Shown: positions 1 through 5,787 of the stretch, piece after piece
Numbering within the stretch: the stretch's first letter is position 1
Layout of the letters: each line of letters opens with the position of its first letter
NCBI GenBank assembly: GCA_003139975.1
Contig: PLHN01000215.1
Location: 4,795 to 14,884 of the forward strand
Reading direction: 5' to 3'
DNA: 10,090 nucleotides
Source: Acidobacteriaceae bacterium
GTDB taxonomy: Bacteria; Acidobacteriota; Terriglobia; Terriglobales; Acidobacteriaceae
Translations under genes and position numbers: made by a program
Notes under the pieces: model-generated
What the model was told of the DNA's origin: nothing
The model's input: only the letters and a program-made list of their open reading frames with translations
Database searches by the model: none

Positions 1-584
1 CCATGAAGCGCAATCGCGGGCGCAGAGGCCTCGATATCCTGCAGCGCGTTCAGAAGATGGCGCACCTTAACGTCCAGATCATCGAAGACGATTTCCCCAC
101 CGTTCGCGAAGTCGACATGAAGCTGATCGAACTCGCCAAGGTTTACGAAGGCAAGATCATCACCAACGACTTCAACCTGAACAAGGTCGCGCAGCTTCAG
201 GGTGTCGCCGTGCTCAACATCAACGAACTGGCCAATTCCCTCAAGCCGATCGTCCTCCCCGGCGAAATCATGCGCGTGTTCATCCTGAAGGAAGGCAAGG
301 AATACAACCAGGGAGTCGCCTACCTCGATGATGGCACCATGGTGGTCGTCGACAACGCACGCAAAATGATTGGCAAGACCATCGACGTCTCGGTGACTTC
401 TGTCCTGCAAACCACCGCCGGCAAAATGATTTTCGGCAAGTGGGATGAGCGAGCGGCCAGTCGCCACGATTCGAAGGCATCTACGCCCACGCCGGTTGTC
501 GTCCCAGCGGCTGCTCCCAGCGGGCCGGCGTCCGATCCAGGGAAGAAGACCGCGCCGCTGCCCATCGATAGAGCTGCGGACTAA
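1..584 (+). CDS. PIN/TRAM domain protein, YacL type (5' truncated)
   Basis: The gene enters from the left edge. The ATG at 3 is probably internal, because the residues that follow ([12 protein letters not shown]) are normally in the middle of a PIN nuclease domain, after the first acidic motifs. The visible part holds the C-terminal half of PIN, including the conserved acidic segment [13 protein letters not shown] (about residues 51-63 counted from that ATG). A TRAM-type beta-barrel RNA-binding domain follows (about 85-148, [21 protein letters not shown] onward), then a tail of about 45 residues rich in Ala, Pro and Ser. Bacillus YacL has four N-terminal membrane helices before PIN-TRAM; whether they exist here cannot be seen. 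PIN domains are usually metal-dependent RNases, but the substrate of this family is not known to me. The gene lies 27 bp upstream of ispD on the same strand, as in Bacillus, and is probably cotranscribed with it. Confidence 0.85.
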   Translation, partial: MKRNRGRRGLDILQRVQKMAHLNVQIIEDDFPTVREVDMKLIELAKVYEGKIITNDFNLNKVAQLQGVAVLNINELANSLKPIVLPGEIMRVFILKEGKEYNQGVAYLDDGTMVVVDNARKMIGKTIDVSVTSVLQTTAGKMIFGKWDERAASRHDSKASTPTPVVVPAAAPSGPASDPGKKTAPLPIDRAAD

Positions 585-611
585 GGTCCTGTACTATACT
601 GATCGCCCCGT

Positions 612-1346
612 ATGAAGGTGTTTGTCATTATTCCGGCGGCCGGACTGGGCACGCGCATGGCTCCCGCCTCCGGCAGAACCAGAAAAGAATCGCCCAGCAA
701 GCAGTTCAAAGAACTGGGCGGCGTGCCCATTCTCGTCCGCACGCTGCGTAAGTTTGTCGCGACTCCCGCCGTTTACGAGATCGTCATCGCCTTGCGTAAG
801 GATGAAATCTCGCCCTTTCGCAACCAGCTTGAAAAGCAGTATCCGGAAATCCTCAAGAAGCGCCTGCAGTTGGTGGAAGGCGGCGAGCACCGCCAGAACT
901 CCGTTGCCAACGCGATGGCGAAGATCGTGGCCGATCCCGCAGGCCTTATCCTGGTGCACGATGCCGTTCGCCCTTTCGTGACGCCCGAAATCATCACCGA
1001 CGTGATCGCTGCCGCCCAGAAGCACGGCGCTGCCATTGCCGGCTGGCCCGCCGTCGATACCGTCAAGCAGGTCGACCGCACCGCGGATGGCGCAGTCATT
1101 AAGGCGACCATTCCGCGCGCGGGCGTCGTTATGGCGCAAACGCCGCAGGGGTTCCGCTACGATATTTTGAAGAAAGCATTCGATGATGCCGCAGCCGATG
1201 GCTTTCTCGGCACCGACGAAGCCTCTCTCATCGAGCGCGCCGGCTTGCCTGTGGCCGTCGTCATGGGCTCGGCCAGAAACATCAAGATCACAACTCCGGC
1301 CGATATGGAATTGGCCGAGTTTTATTTGAAGAGCAGTGGTCAGTGA
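612..1346 (+). CDS. ispD: 2-C-methyl-D-erythritol 4-phosphate cytidylyltransferase
   Basis: This enzyme transfers CMP from CTP to 2-C-methyl-D-erythritol 4-phosphate, the third step of the MEP isoprenoid pathway in the cytosol. The 244-residue protein has the full signature set: the nucleotide loop PAAGLGTRM (8-16, Arg15), Lys30 in SKQF, GGEHRQNSV (90-98), VHDAVRP (115-121, Asp117), Thr150 in DTVK, TPQGF (177-181) and NIKITTP (223-229, Lys225). These match E. coli Arg20, Lys27, Asp106, Thr140 and Lys213. The spacing from Arg15 to Lys30 is 8 residues longer than in E. coli, giving an extended basic loop (ASGRTRKESPS). No clear Shine-Dalgarno sequence precedes the ATG. The last codons (Ser-Gly-Gln-stop) lie in the left arm of an intergenic inverted repeat. 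The gene pairs with ispF downstream. Confidence 0.96.
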   Translation: MKVFVIIPAAGLGTRMAPASGRTRKESPSKQFKELGGVPILVRTLRKFVATPAVYEIVIALRKDEISPFRNQLEKQYPEILKKRLQLVEGGEHRQNSVANAMAKIVADPAGLILVHDAVRPFVTPEIITDVIAAAQKHGAAIAGWPAVDTVKQVDRTADGAVIKATIPRAGVVMAQTPQGFRYDILKKAFDDAAADGFLGTDEASLIERAGLPVAVVMGSARNIKITTPADMELAEFYLKSSGQ

Positions 1347-1400
1347 CTAGTGGCTAGTGGTCAGAGCTTCGCCAACCGCCAATCACTAACCACTGACCAC
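1336..1400. repeat. REP-like imperfect inverted repeat between ispD and ispF
   Basis: GTGGTCAGTG-AC-TAGTG at 1336-1352 pairs with CACTA-AC-CACTGACCAC at 1384-1400. This gives 10 bp plus 5 bp of stem around an AC/AC mismatch. A second, direct copy of the arm motif (CTAGTGGTCAG) sits at 1354-1364. The ispD stop codon TGA (1344-1346) is inside the left arm, and the right arm ends 5 bp before the ispF ATG. Runs built from AGTGG(T/C)(C/T)AGTG units between genes are something I associate with acidobacterial genomes, but I cannot confirm the copy number here. The element would fold in the ispD-ispF transcript. It has no T tract, so a terminator role is not indicated. Confidence 0.6.
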
Positions 1401-1405
1401 CAACT

Positions 1406-1885
1406 ATGAGCCCTCAACTCCGCATCGGCTATGGATACGACTCCCACGAGTTCAAGCCCGCGATCCCGCTTATCATCGGCGGCATCAAGCTCGCCCACGA
1501 CAAAGGCCTCGGTGGGCACTCCGATGGAGACGTTCTGCTCCACGCCATCACCGACGCGCTGCTGGGCGCGATCGCCGCGCCCGACATCGGCGCGCTTTTC
1601 CCGCCCTCCGATCCGCAGTGGAAGGGCGCGGATTCCGCCGTGTTTCTCCGCGAAGCTCTCAAGCGCGTCGCAGCCGCTGGCTATGCGCTGGTCAATCTCG
1701 ATTCGACGCTGATTCTAGCCGCGCCCAAAATCGGCCCGCACGCCGCAACGATTCGCAAGCACGTTGCCGAACTCTGCGGCATCGCCGAAGATTGCATCGG
1801 CCTCAAAGCAAAAACGCCCGAAGGCACAGGAACGGACAACGCGGCCATTGCTCACGTGTCGGTGCTGCTGCAGCGCGCGGCTTGA
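1406..1885 (+). CDS. ispF: 2-C-methyl-D-erythritol 2,4-cyclodiphosphate synthase
   Basis: IspF cyclises CDP-methylerythritol 2-phosphate to methylerythritol 2,4-cyclodiphosphate with release of CMP, two steps after IspD in the MEP pathway. The 159-residue length is typical. The metal site is intact: Asp12 and His14 in GYGYDSHEF, and His46 in DVLLHAITD, matching E. coli Asp8, His10 and His42. The loop GHSDGD (37-42), DIGALFP (60-66), KGADS (73-77) and APKIGPH (106-112) are also present. The C-terminal part differs from E. coli: KAKTPEGTGTDNAAIAHV (134-151) is about three residues shorter and lacks the GRGEG motif. The family assignment is still secure. No Shine-Dalgarno sequence is seen, because the intergenic repeat occupies the leader. 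The gene converges on the next - strand gene with a 7-bp gap, and no separate terminator is visible there. Confidence 0.95.
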   Translation: MSPQLRIGYGYDSHEFKPAIPLIIGGIKLAHDKGLGGHSDGDVLLHAITDALLGAIAAPDIGALFPPSDPQWKGADSAVFLREALKRVAAAGYALVNLDSTLILAAPKIGPHAATIRKHVAELCGIAEDCIGLKAKTPEGTGTDNAAIAHVSVLLQRAA

Positions 1886-1892
1886 CCGACGC

Positions 1893-2597
1893 TTACTCTG
1901 GCTCGTACCGTCCGACGATCCCGCCGAGAGGTGGCATCGGCGAGTAGCCCTTGGGAACTTCAAACAGGCTGGTAGGCTGCGGTCCTTCCCGGACGTTGCG
2001 CAGCTCCGTGCTTGTCCTATTGCTGGTCCGCCTTAAGAGGGCGTGCAGTCCGGCATCAAACCAGACGCTAACGGTCCCACCATCAACAGACTCCTCATAT
2101 CTGACGGCGCGGCGACCGTCGACAGATTCGTGACCCGCCTTCTTGCAGGTTGCCCCATCAGATTTAATCCGCTGTATCCATCCCGGACAGAAGTCCTCGG
2201 CGTCCCCTGTGAAGCCATAGACGTACTGAATATAAAGCCCACTGGGAAGCGGGTCGCCCCACGACGTCTCAAGGTAGAATTTCTGGTCCGGTTCAAGAAG
2301 CACCGATGTCTTATCGGCAATATTGAGAATGATCACCTTACCAACGCCGCTGATGTCCACTTCGAGGGGATCTTTTTGGCCGGCAGGAGGGCGCAGAGGG
2401 CTTATCAGCGCTCGCTTTCCGCTGGCTGGCTGAAATTCGATGCGCCTTTTGTCTCTGCTCACGTAGAGCTTGGCCAGCACGGGATTGCCTGTCTGCTGCA
2501 AATCAACAATATCCGCAGAGTAGTCCGTCTGTGCAAACACGATATCGCCGATCAGTGCAACGGATAAACAAAGCAGCAAAACACCTTTTCGCCACAT
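1893..2597 (-). CDS. secreted protein of unknown function
   Basis: I do not recognise a named family with confidence. From the ATG at 2597 the product has 234 residues. It begins with a clear signal peptide (MWRKGVLLLCLSVALIGDIVFA, likely cut before Gln23), so it should be exported to the periplasm or beyond. The rest looks beta-rich. It contains the pattern of a secreted chaperone-like fold (SADIV...AKLYVSRDKRRIEF...VIILNIADKTSVLLEPDQKFYLE), which recalls DUF4412/LolA-like proteins; this is a resemblance, not a proven match. Two cysteines in the middle (FCPGW and ATCKK) could form a disulfide. An upstream TTG at 2612 would add five residues but leaves no room for the Shine-Dalgarno site that the ATG has. 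The gene follows the PuuD-like gene by 19 bp on the same strand, so they are probably cotranscribed. Confidence 0.75.
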   Translation of the reverse strand: MWRKGVLLLCLSVALIGDIVFAQTDYSADIVDLQQTGNPVLAKLYVSRDKRRIEFQPASGKRALISPLRPPAGQKDPLEVDISGVGKVIILNIADKTSVLLEPDQKFYLETSWGDPLPSGLYIQYVYGFTGDAEDFCPGWIQRIKSDGATCKKAGHESVDGRRAVRYEESVDGGTVSVWFDAGLHALLRRTSNRTSTELRNVREGPQPTSLFEVPKGYSPMPPLGGIVGRYEPE

Positions 2598-2605
2598 TCT
2601 TTCAT

Positions 2606-2610
2606 TCCTC
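2606..2610 (-). promoter_or_regulatory. ribosome binding site deciding the 2597 start
   Basis: On the - strand GAGGA lies 8 bases before the ATG at 2597. It overlaps the alternative TTG at 2612-2610, which favours the ATG start. The site lies in the 19-bp gap after the PuuD-like stop codon, so translation of the two genes may be coupled. Confidence 0.6.
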
Positions 2611-2616
2611 AAACCG

Positions 2617-3375
2617 TTAAGTCAGGCTCGCGTTTTTTTTCCTCGCCGCCTCCACAAACGCGCGGAAAATCGCCCGCGCCGACTCCGCCACTTCCAGTCC
2701 ATCGTTCACCGAGCGCTCCGGATGCCACTGCACGGCCAGCACAAAATGCCCTGGTTCCGTCCCCTCCAGCGCCTCGATCACTCCATCTTGCGGTGAGCGC
2801 GCGACCACGCGCAGGCCGTTGCCCACGGCCTCGGCGGACTGATGATGCGACGAATTCACCGCGACCGGTTTGCCGTCGTGCGCGCCCACAATTTCCGCCA
2901 GGCTCGATCCCGGATCGATCGTGACCGTGTGCGCATTCGGAACCGCTCGCCCCGCGTTGTGATTGATCGCCGACTCGATATGCTGCACCAGCGATCCCGC
3001 GCGATACACGTTCAGCGATTGCAGTCCATAACAGATCGCGAGCACGGGCTTGCGCGTGCCATAGGCGTCGTCGAGCAGCAAGCTGTCCAGACCGTCGCGC
3101 TTCGCATCGATCTCGGCCGTTTTCGGATGGCGCGCGGCATGGTATTTCTCGGGATCAATATCGGCGCGGCTTCCCGGCAAGAGCACGGCGTCGCAAGTCG
3201 CGAGCGCTTTCTTTACTTCTTCCGCAGTCTGATCGAAGCCGATGCGCACCGGATCGCCGCCCGCTCCGTGCACGGCGTTTTCATATTGCGGGATGGCGCG
3301 CTCGGCGTAGTCGAGGTCGCCTGAATGCGGCATCGGGATCGCAATGCGCGGCGCGTTATTTGCGAAAGTGGTCAT
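2617..3375 (-). CDS. gamma-glutamyl-gamma-aminobutyrate hydrolase-like (PuuD type, peptidase C26)
   Basis: This is a class I glutamine-amidotransferase-fold hydrolase of 252 residues, about the length of E. coli PuuD. The catalytic Cys115 is in LAICYGLQSLNV (112-123), and the His-Glu pair is in AVQWHPE (His218, Glu220). PGSRADIDP (67-75), close to the family's PGG.D..P motif, and NSSHHQS (174-180) also fit. PuuD proteins usually read CRG at the nucleophile elbow and this one reads CYG, so the substrate may differ from gamma-glutamyl-GABA. There is no signal peptide, so it acts in the cytosol. No putrescine-pathway genes are in view. It lies between a small membrane protein gene upstream (55-bp gap with a hairpin) and a secreted-protein gene downstream. 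The A run coding for Lys-Lys near the C-terminus (2633-2640) is eight bases long. Confidence 0.88.
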   Translation of the reverse strand: MTTFANNAPRIAIPMPHSGDLDYAERAIPQYENAVHGAGGDPVRIGFDQTAEEVKKALATCDAVLLPGSRADIDPEKYHAARHPKTAEIDAKRDGLDSLLLDDAYGTRKPVLAICYGLQSLNVYRAGSLVQHIESAINHNAGRAVPNAHTVTIDPGSSLAEIVGAHDGKPVAVNSSHHQSAEAVGNGLRVVARSPQDGVIEALEGTEPGHFVLAVQWHPERSVNDGLEVAESARAIFRAFVEAARKKNASLT

Positions 3376-3405
3376 GATTCAGTAGTAATCATTGCTCGAC
3401 AGTAA

Positions 3406-3425
3406 GCCGCCGTCCCGGCCGGCGC
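3406..3425. repeat. G+C-rich imperfect hairpin between two - strand genes
   Basis: GCCGCC at 3406-3411 can pair with GGCCGGC at 3417-3423 (one bulged base) around a short loop, in the 55-bp gap between the 98-residue membrane protein gene and the PuuD-like gene. No T tract follows on the - strand, so it is a weak terminator candidate. The motif (CCGCCGTCCCGGCCGGCGCTAC) resembles short intergenic palindromes I associate with Acidobacteriota, but its copy number cannot be judged from one window. Confidence 0.4.
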
Positions 3426-3430
3426 TACGT

Positions 3431-3727
3431 TCAAGTCACCCTTTCGATCGCGGCCAGCGCCTTGCGCTGGCGATAATTCCGGATCTCAACGGTCAGCATC
3501 ACGACCAGCACAATCGCTCCCACGGCGATGGCGAACGGAAACGCAATGTGGCGATAGGCGTACTGCAGATTCGGCGCGACATGCTCCACCTGCGAGTAGA
3601 CGATCGTCCCAAGAATGCTCAGCAGCAGCGCCACCGCAAACGCGAGCAGCGTCAAAAGAAACGTGACTAAGAATGCGCGTACCGGGACTCCGATCCAGCG
3701 CGGCCGTTGTGATTCGGCTTTCGGCAT
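3431..3727 (-). CDS. small two-helix membrane protein, function unknown
   Basis: This 98-residue product has two hydrophobic stretches, about 15-44 (VRAFLVTFLLTLLAFAVALL and following) and about 64-85 (FAIAVGAIVLVVMLTV). A basic N-terminus (KAESQRPRW) and a basic C-terminal tail (RNYRQRKALAAIERV) suggest that both ends are cytoplasmic, giving a hairpin in the inner membrane. No catalytic motif is seen, and I do not recognise the family. It starts 49 bp after the GH13 gene stop on the same strand. GGAG lies only 2 bases before the ATG, which is too close for a good Shine-Dalgarno site. The coding case rests on codon-like composition, sensible topology and a fit into the - strand gene series with no competing ORF of comparable quality. 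Confidence 0.65.
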   Translation of the reverse strand: MPKAESQRPRWIGVPVRAFLVTFLLTLLAFAVALLLSILGTIVYSQVEHVAPNLQYAYRHIAFPFAIAVGAIVLVVMLTVEIRNYRQRKALAAIERVT

Positions 3728-3776
3728 GACTCCAAATTACACCAAAGCGGGCCTCAGTTCGGATAGCGGGTTGTTG

Positions 3777-5636
3777 TTAACGCACGCTGAATACGGCGAG
3801 TGTTTGGGCGGGCATTGAGACATGCACGTTCCCGGTAACAAGTTGCGCGGCTGTATTCCCAAAGACTGCGTCCAATCGGTGCGCAGTTTCCAGCCGAGTG
3901 TTGTCGACGGGGATATTGAGTTCGAGCGTCTTTGGGGCGTTGTTGTAGATAACCAGCAGTTTTTCTTCCGGCAGCTCACGCAGGAACGCATAGTAGGTGT
4001 CGTTCCATCCGATGTGCCACTGCTTGCCCATGCGCAAAGCGGGATGACTCTTGCGCAGCGCGAGCAGCGATTTCATGTATGCGAACACGTCTTCCTGTTC
4101 CGGAATGCGTCCGGCCGCGGTGAAGGCGTTGTGCTGGTCGCCGGGGAATCCTCCCGGAAAGTCGTGGCGATTGTCGGGGTCGTCGCCGCCGGGCATGGCG
4201 ATTTCGTCTCCGGAATAGATTTGCGGAATACCGCGCATGGTGAGCAGAAGCGAAAACGCAGCTTTGAGTTTGGCTGGGTTGCTGTCCTTCTCGCCCATGA
4301 AACGGCGGTTGTCATGGTTGCCGAGAAAAGTGACCAGCGTTTCCGGGTTCGGATAAAGCTCATCGTGCTGCAGTACGGTCACGATCTTCTGAATCGAATC
4401 GCCTCTTATGATCACGTCGCGCAGCGCGTTGCAAAGTGGGAAGTCGAAAACTGTCGAGAGACCCGTATCGATGCCGTCAAACTGCTTTCGCCCGCCTTCA
4501 AAGAACGCCGTGATGGACGAATCCGGGTCGGACACTTCGCCCACATCATTGATTTGCGGATAGACCTCGTGCAGGCGCGCATGCCATCCGCTCCAGAACT
4601 GGCGCGACGAATAGGGAAACGTATCCAGACGGAATGCATCGAGTTGCGCGATTTCCGTCCACCACATCGCGTTTTGCGCCAGGTAGGTGGCTAGCTCCGG
4701 ATCGTCCGGATTCAGGTCAGGCAACTTGCCCGCAAACCAGCCGTCGAGGGTGTTGAGATATTCGCGCGGGGAAGCGTGCGGGTCAACCAGCCCTGAAAAA
4801 TTGTAGGAAGGCTCCAGGTGATGCGCCTGCGTTCCGTGCAACCACGTAGGAGTCGGTGGATCGTTGGCCCAGGGGTGGTGCGGCCCCGTGTGATTGACGA
4901 CGTAATCGATGAGCACCTTCATGCCAAGCTTGTGCGCATCGGCCACCAGTGCCTGGTATTCCTGCATTGATCCCATGTGATCATCGAGGGCATAGAAGTC
5001 GACAACGTGATAGCCGTGGTAGTCGGAGTCGGTGTTTTTCCACACCGGAGTCAACCAGATCGCGGTCACACCCAGGTCGTGCAGATATCCAAGGTGCTCG
5101 CGAACGCCGCGCAGATCGCCGCCATGGTACGCCTTGGGCTGGCTGCGGTCGTAGACGCCATTCGAGCCTGCGGGCCTGTCATTCGACGGATCGCCGTCGG
5201 CGAAACGGTCGGGCATGATGAGATAGATGACGTCGTCGCGGGAGAAACCCTCAAAGTGGCCATGGGGGTCTGCGCGGGCCCACAGAGGGAGGCTGACTTC
5301 CGTACATCCGGCAGACGATAGCAACCGCAAGCTCACATTCCCGGGCCTGAGGTCGAGGCTCAAGCGCAGGTGGAGGAAGAGATAGTGTCCGTTGGCGGAT
5401 GCTTCCGATCCGAGAACCGTCGCGCCCGCAGTTGCGCTTTCGACGTGAATGCCGCCCAAGTTTTCGCCAGTGAGGAGTAGCGTGAGGTCTGGTGTGTAGT
5501 TGATCCACCAGTTTGGGGGTTCGGTCTTGCGAACTACTGGAACTTGCCCCGCTCCGGTGTCCGCCTGCGGCCATGCCGGCAGTATGAGCAGGCAGACCAT
5601 GATCAGCAACGGCCCAATGGTGCGTTTGTTCTTCAT
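3777..5636 (-). CDS. exported GH13 alpha-amylase family enzyme (cyclomaltodextrinase/neopullulanase-like)
   Basis: The 619-residue product should hydrolyse alpha-glucans or maltodextrins outside the cytoplasm. A signal peptide (about 1-25, LLIMVCLLILPAWPQA) is followed by an Ig-like N-terminal domain (about 33-125) with EPPNWWINY, as in the cyclomaltodextrinase N-terminal family. The GH13 barrel comes next (about 135-530), then a C-terminal beta domain (about 535-619). All catalytic regions are present: DYVVNH (244-249), FRLD with nucleophile Asp338, DVGEV with acid/base Glu367, and LGNHD with Asp442. Also present are MPDRF (141-145), HGGDL (171-175), SDYHGY and region V LPDLNP (305-310). An ATG 43 codons further upstream is open, but that extension runs through a terminator-like hairpin and lacks a signal peptide. 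The gene follows the TonB receptor gene by 151 bp on the same strand, which suggests joint glucan use. The exact specificity cannot be read from sequence. Confidence 0.93.
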   Translation of the reverse strand: MKNKRTIGPLLIMVCLLILPAWPQADTGAGQVPVVRKTEPPNWWINYTPDLTLLLTGENLGGIHVESATAGATVLGSEASANGHYLFLHLRLSLDLRPGNVSLRLLSSAGCTEVSLPLWARADPHGHFEGFSRDDVIYLIMPDRFADGDPSNDRPAGSNGVYDRSQPKAYHGGDLRGVREHLGYLHDLGVTAIWLTPVWKNTDSDYHGYHVVDFYALDDHMGSMQEYQALVADAHKLGMKVLIDYVVNHTGPHHPWANDPPTPTWLHGTQAHHLEPSYNFSGLVDPHASPREYLNTLDGWFAGKLPDLNPDDPELATYLAQNAMWWTEIAQLDAFRLDTFPYSSRQFWSGWHARLHEVYPQINDVGEVSDPDSSITAFFEGGRKQFDGIDTGLSTVFDFPLCNALRDVIIRGDSIQKIVTVLQHDELYPNPETLVTFLGNHDNRRFMGEKDSNPAKLKAAFSLLLTMRGIPQIYSGDEIAMPGGDDPDNRHDFPGGFPGDQHNAFTAAGRIPEQEDVFAYMKSLLALRKSHPALRMGKQWHIGWNDTYYAFLRELPEEKLLVIYNNAPKTLELNIPVDNTRLETAHRLDAVFGNTAAQLVTGNVHVSMPAQTLAVFSVR

Positions 5637-5642
5637 GGCAGT

Positions 5643-5647
5643 TCCCT
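5643..5647 (-). promoter_or_regulatory. ribosome binding site deciding the GH13 start
   Basis: AGGGA on the - strand lies 6 bases before the ATG at 5636, the start that also places the signal peptide at the N-terminus. Confidence 0.6.
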
Positions 5648-5703
5648 GCATCCCGGCTTGGGGCAGACCCACCGAGCAACGCGTAGTGAACGAATCAAGA
5701 AAG

Positions 5704-5735
5704 AGAGCCGAGAGCGTATCGTGCTTCTCGGCTCT
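5704..5735 (-). terminator. hairpin with T-rich tail after the TonB receptor gene
   Basis: A perfect 10-bp inverted repeat (AGAGCCGAGA at 5704-5713 and TCTCGGCTCT at 5726-5735) encloses a 12-base loop. On the - strand the stem is followed by CTTTCTT, a short, impure T tract. It lies about 53 bases past the receptor stop codon and about 70 bases before the GH13 ATG. It would end or weaken transcription from the receptor gene into the GH13 gene. Confidence 0.6.
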
Positions 5736-5743
5736 GGCTAATT

Positions 5744-5778
5744 GGGAGGCGCTTGAGAGTTGCACCCAAGCGCCTTCC
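5744..5778 (-). terminator. first of two tandem hairpins after the receptor gene
   Basis: AGGCGCTTG (5747-5755) and CAAGCGCCT (5767-5775) form a 9-bp perfect stem with an 11-base loop. Two further G-C pairs lie beyond one mismatch. The hairpin begins about 9 bases after the receptor stop codon on the - strand. No T tract follows (AATTAGCC), so on its own it may protect the 3' end of the mRNA or pause polymerase rather than terminate. It stands in tandem with the hairpin at 5704-5735. Confidence 0.45.
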
Positions 5779-5787
5779 CTGGCGTGA

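Noticed and set aside
595..600. TATACT as a -10 box for ispD
   Set aside because: No -35 partner is seen at the right distance, and the gene is probably transcribed from upstream with the PIN/TRAM gene.
594..1139. 181-codon - strand open frame over ispD
   Set aside because: It is the shadow of ispD, whose motifs are complete on the + strand.
2632..2640. A AAA AAC slippery heptamer in frame near the end of the PuuD-like gene
   Set aside because: A -1 shift would only swap the last five residues for about seven others before a stop, and no stimulatory structure is evident. Probably chance in a lysine pair.
3822..4694. 290-codon open frame on the + strand antisense to the GH13 gene
   Set aside because: It is the shadow of a gene with complete GH13 catalytic motifs. 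Its own translation shows no domain or sensible composition.
5637..5765. 43-codon N-terminal extension of the GH13 gene
   Set aside because: It crosses the terminator-like hairpin, removes the signal peptide from the N-terminus and ignores the ribosome binding site at 5643-5647.
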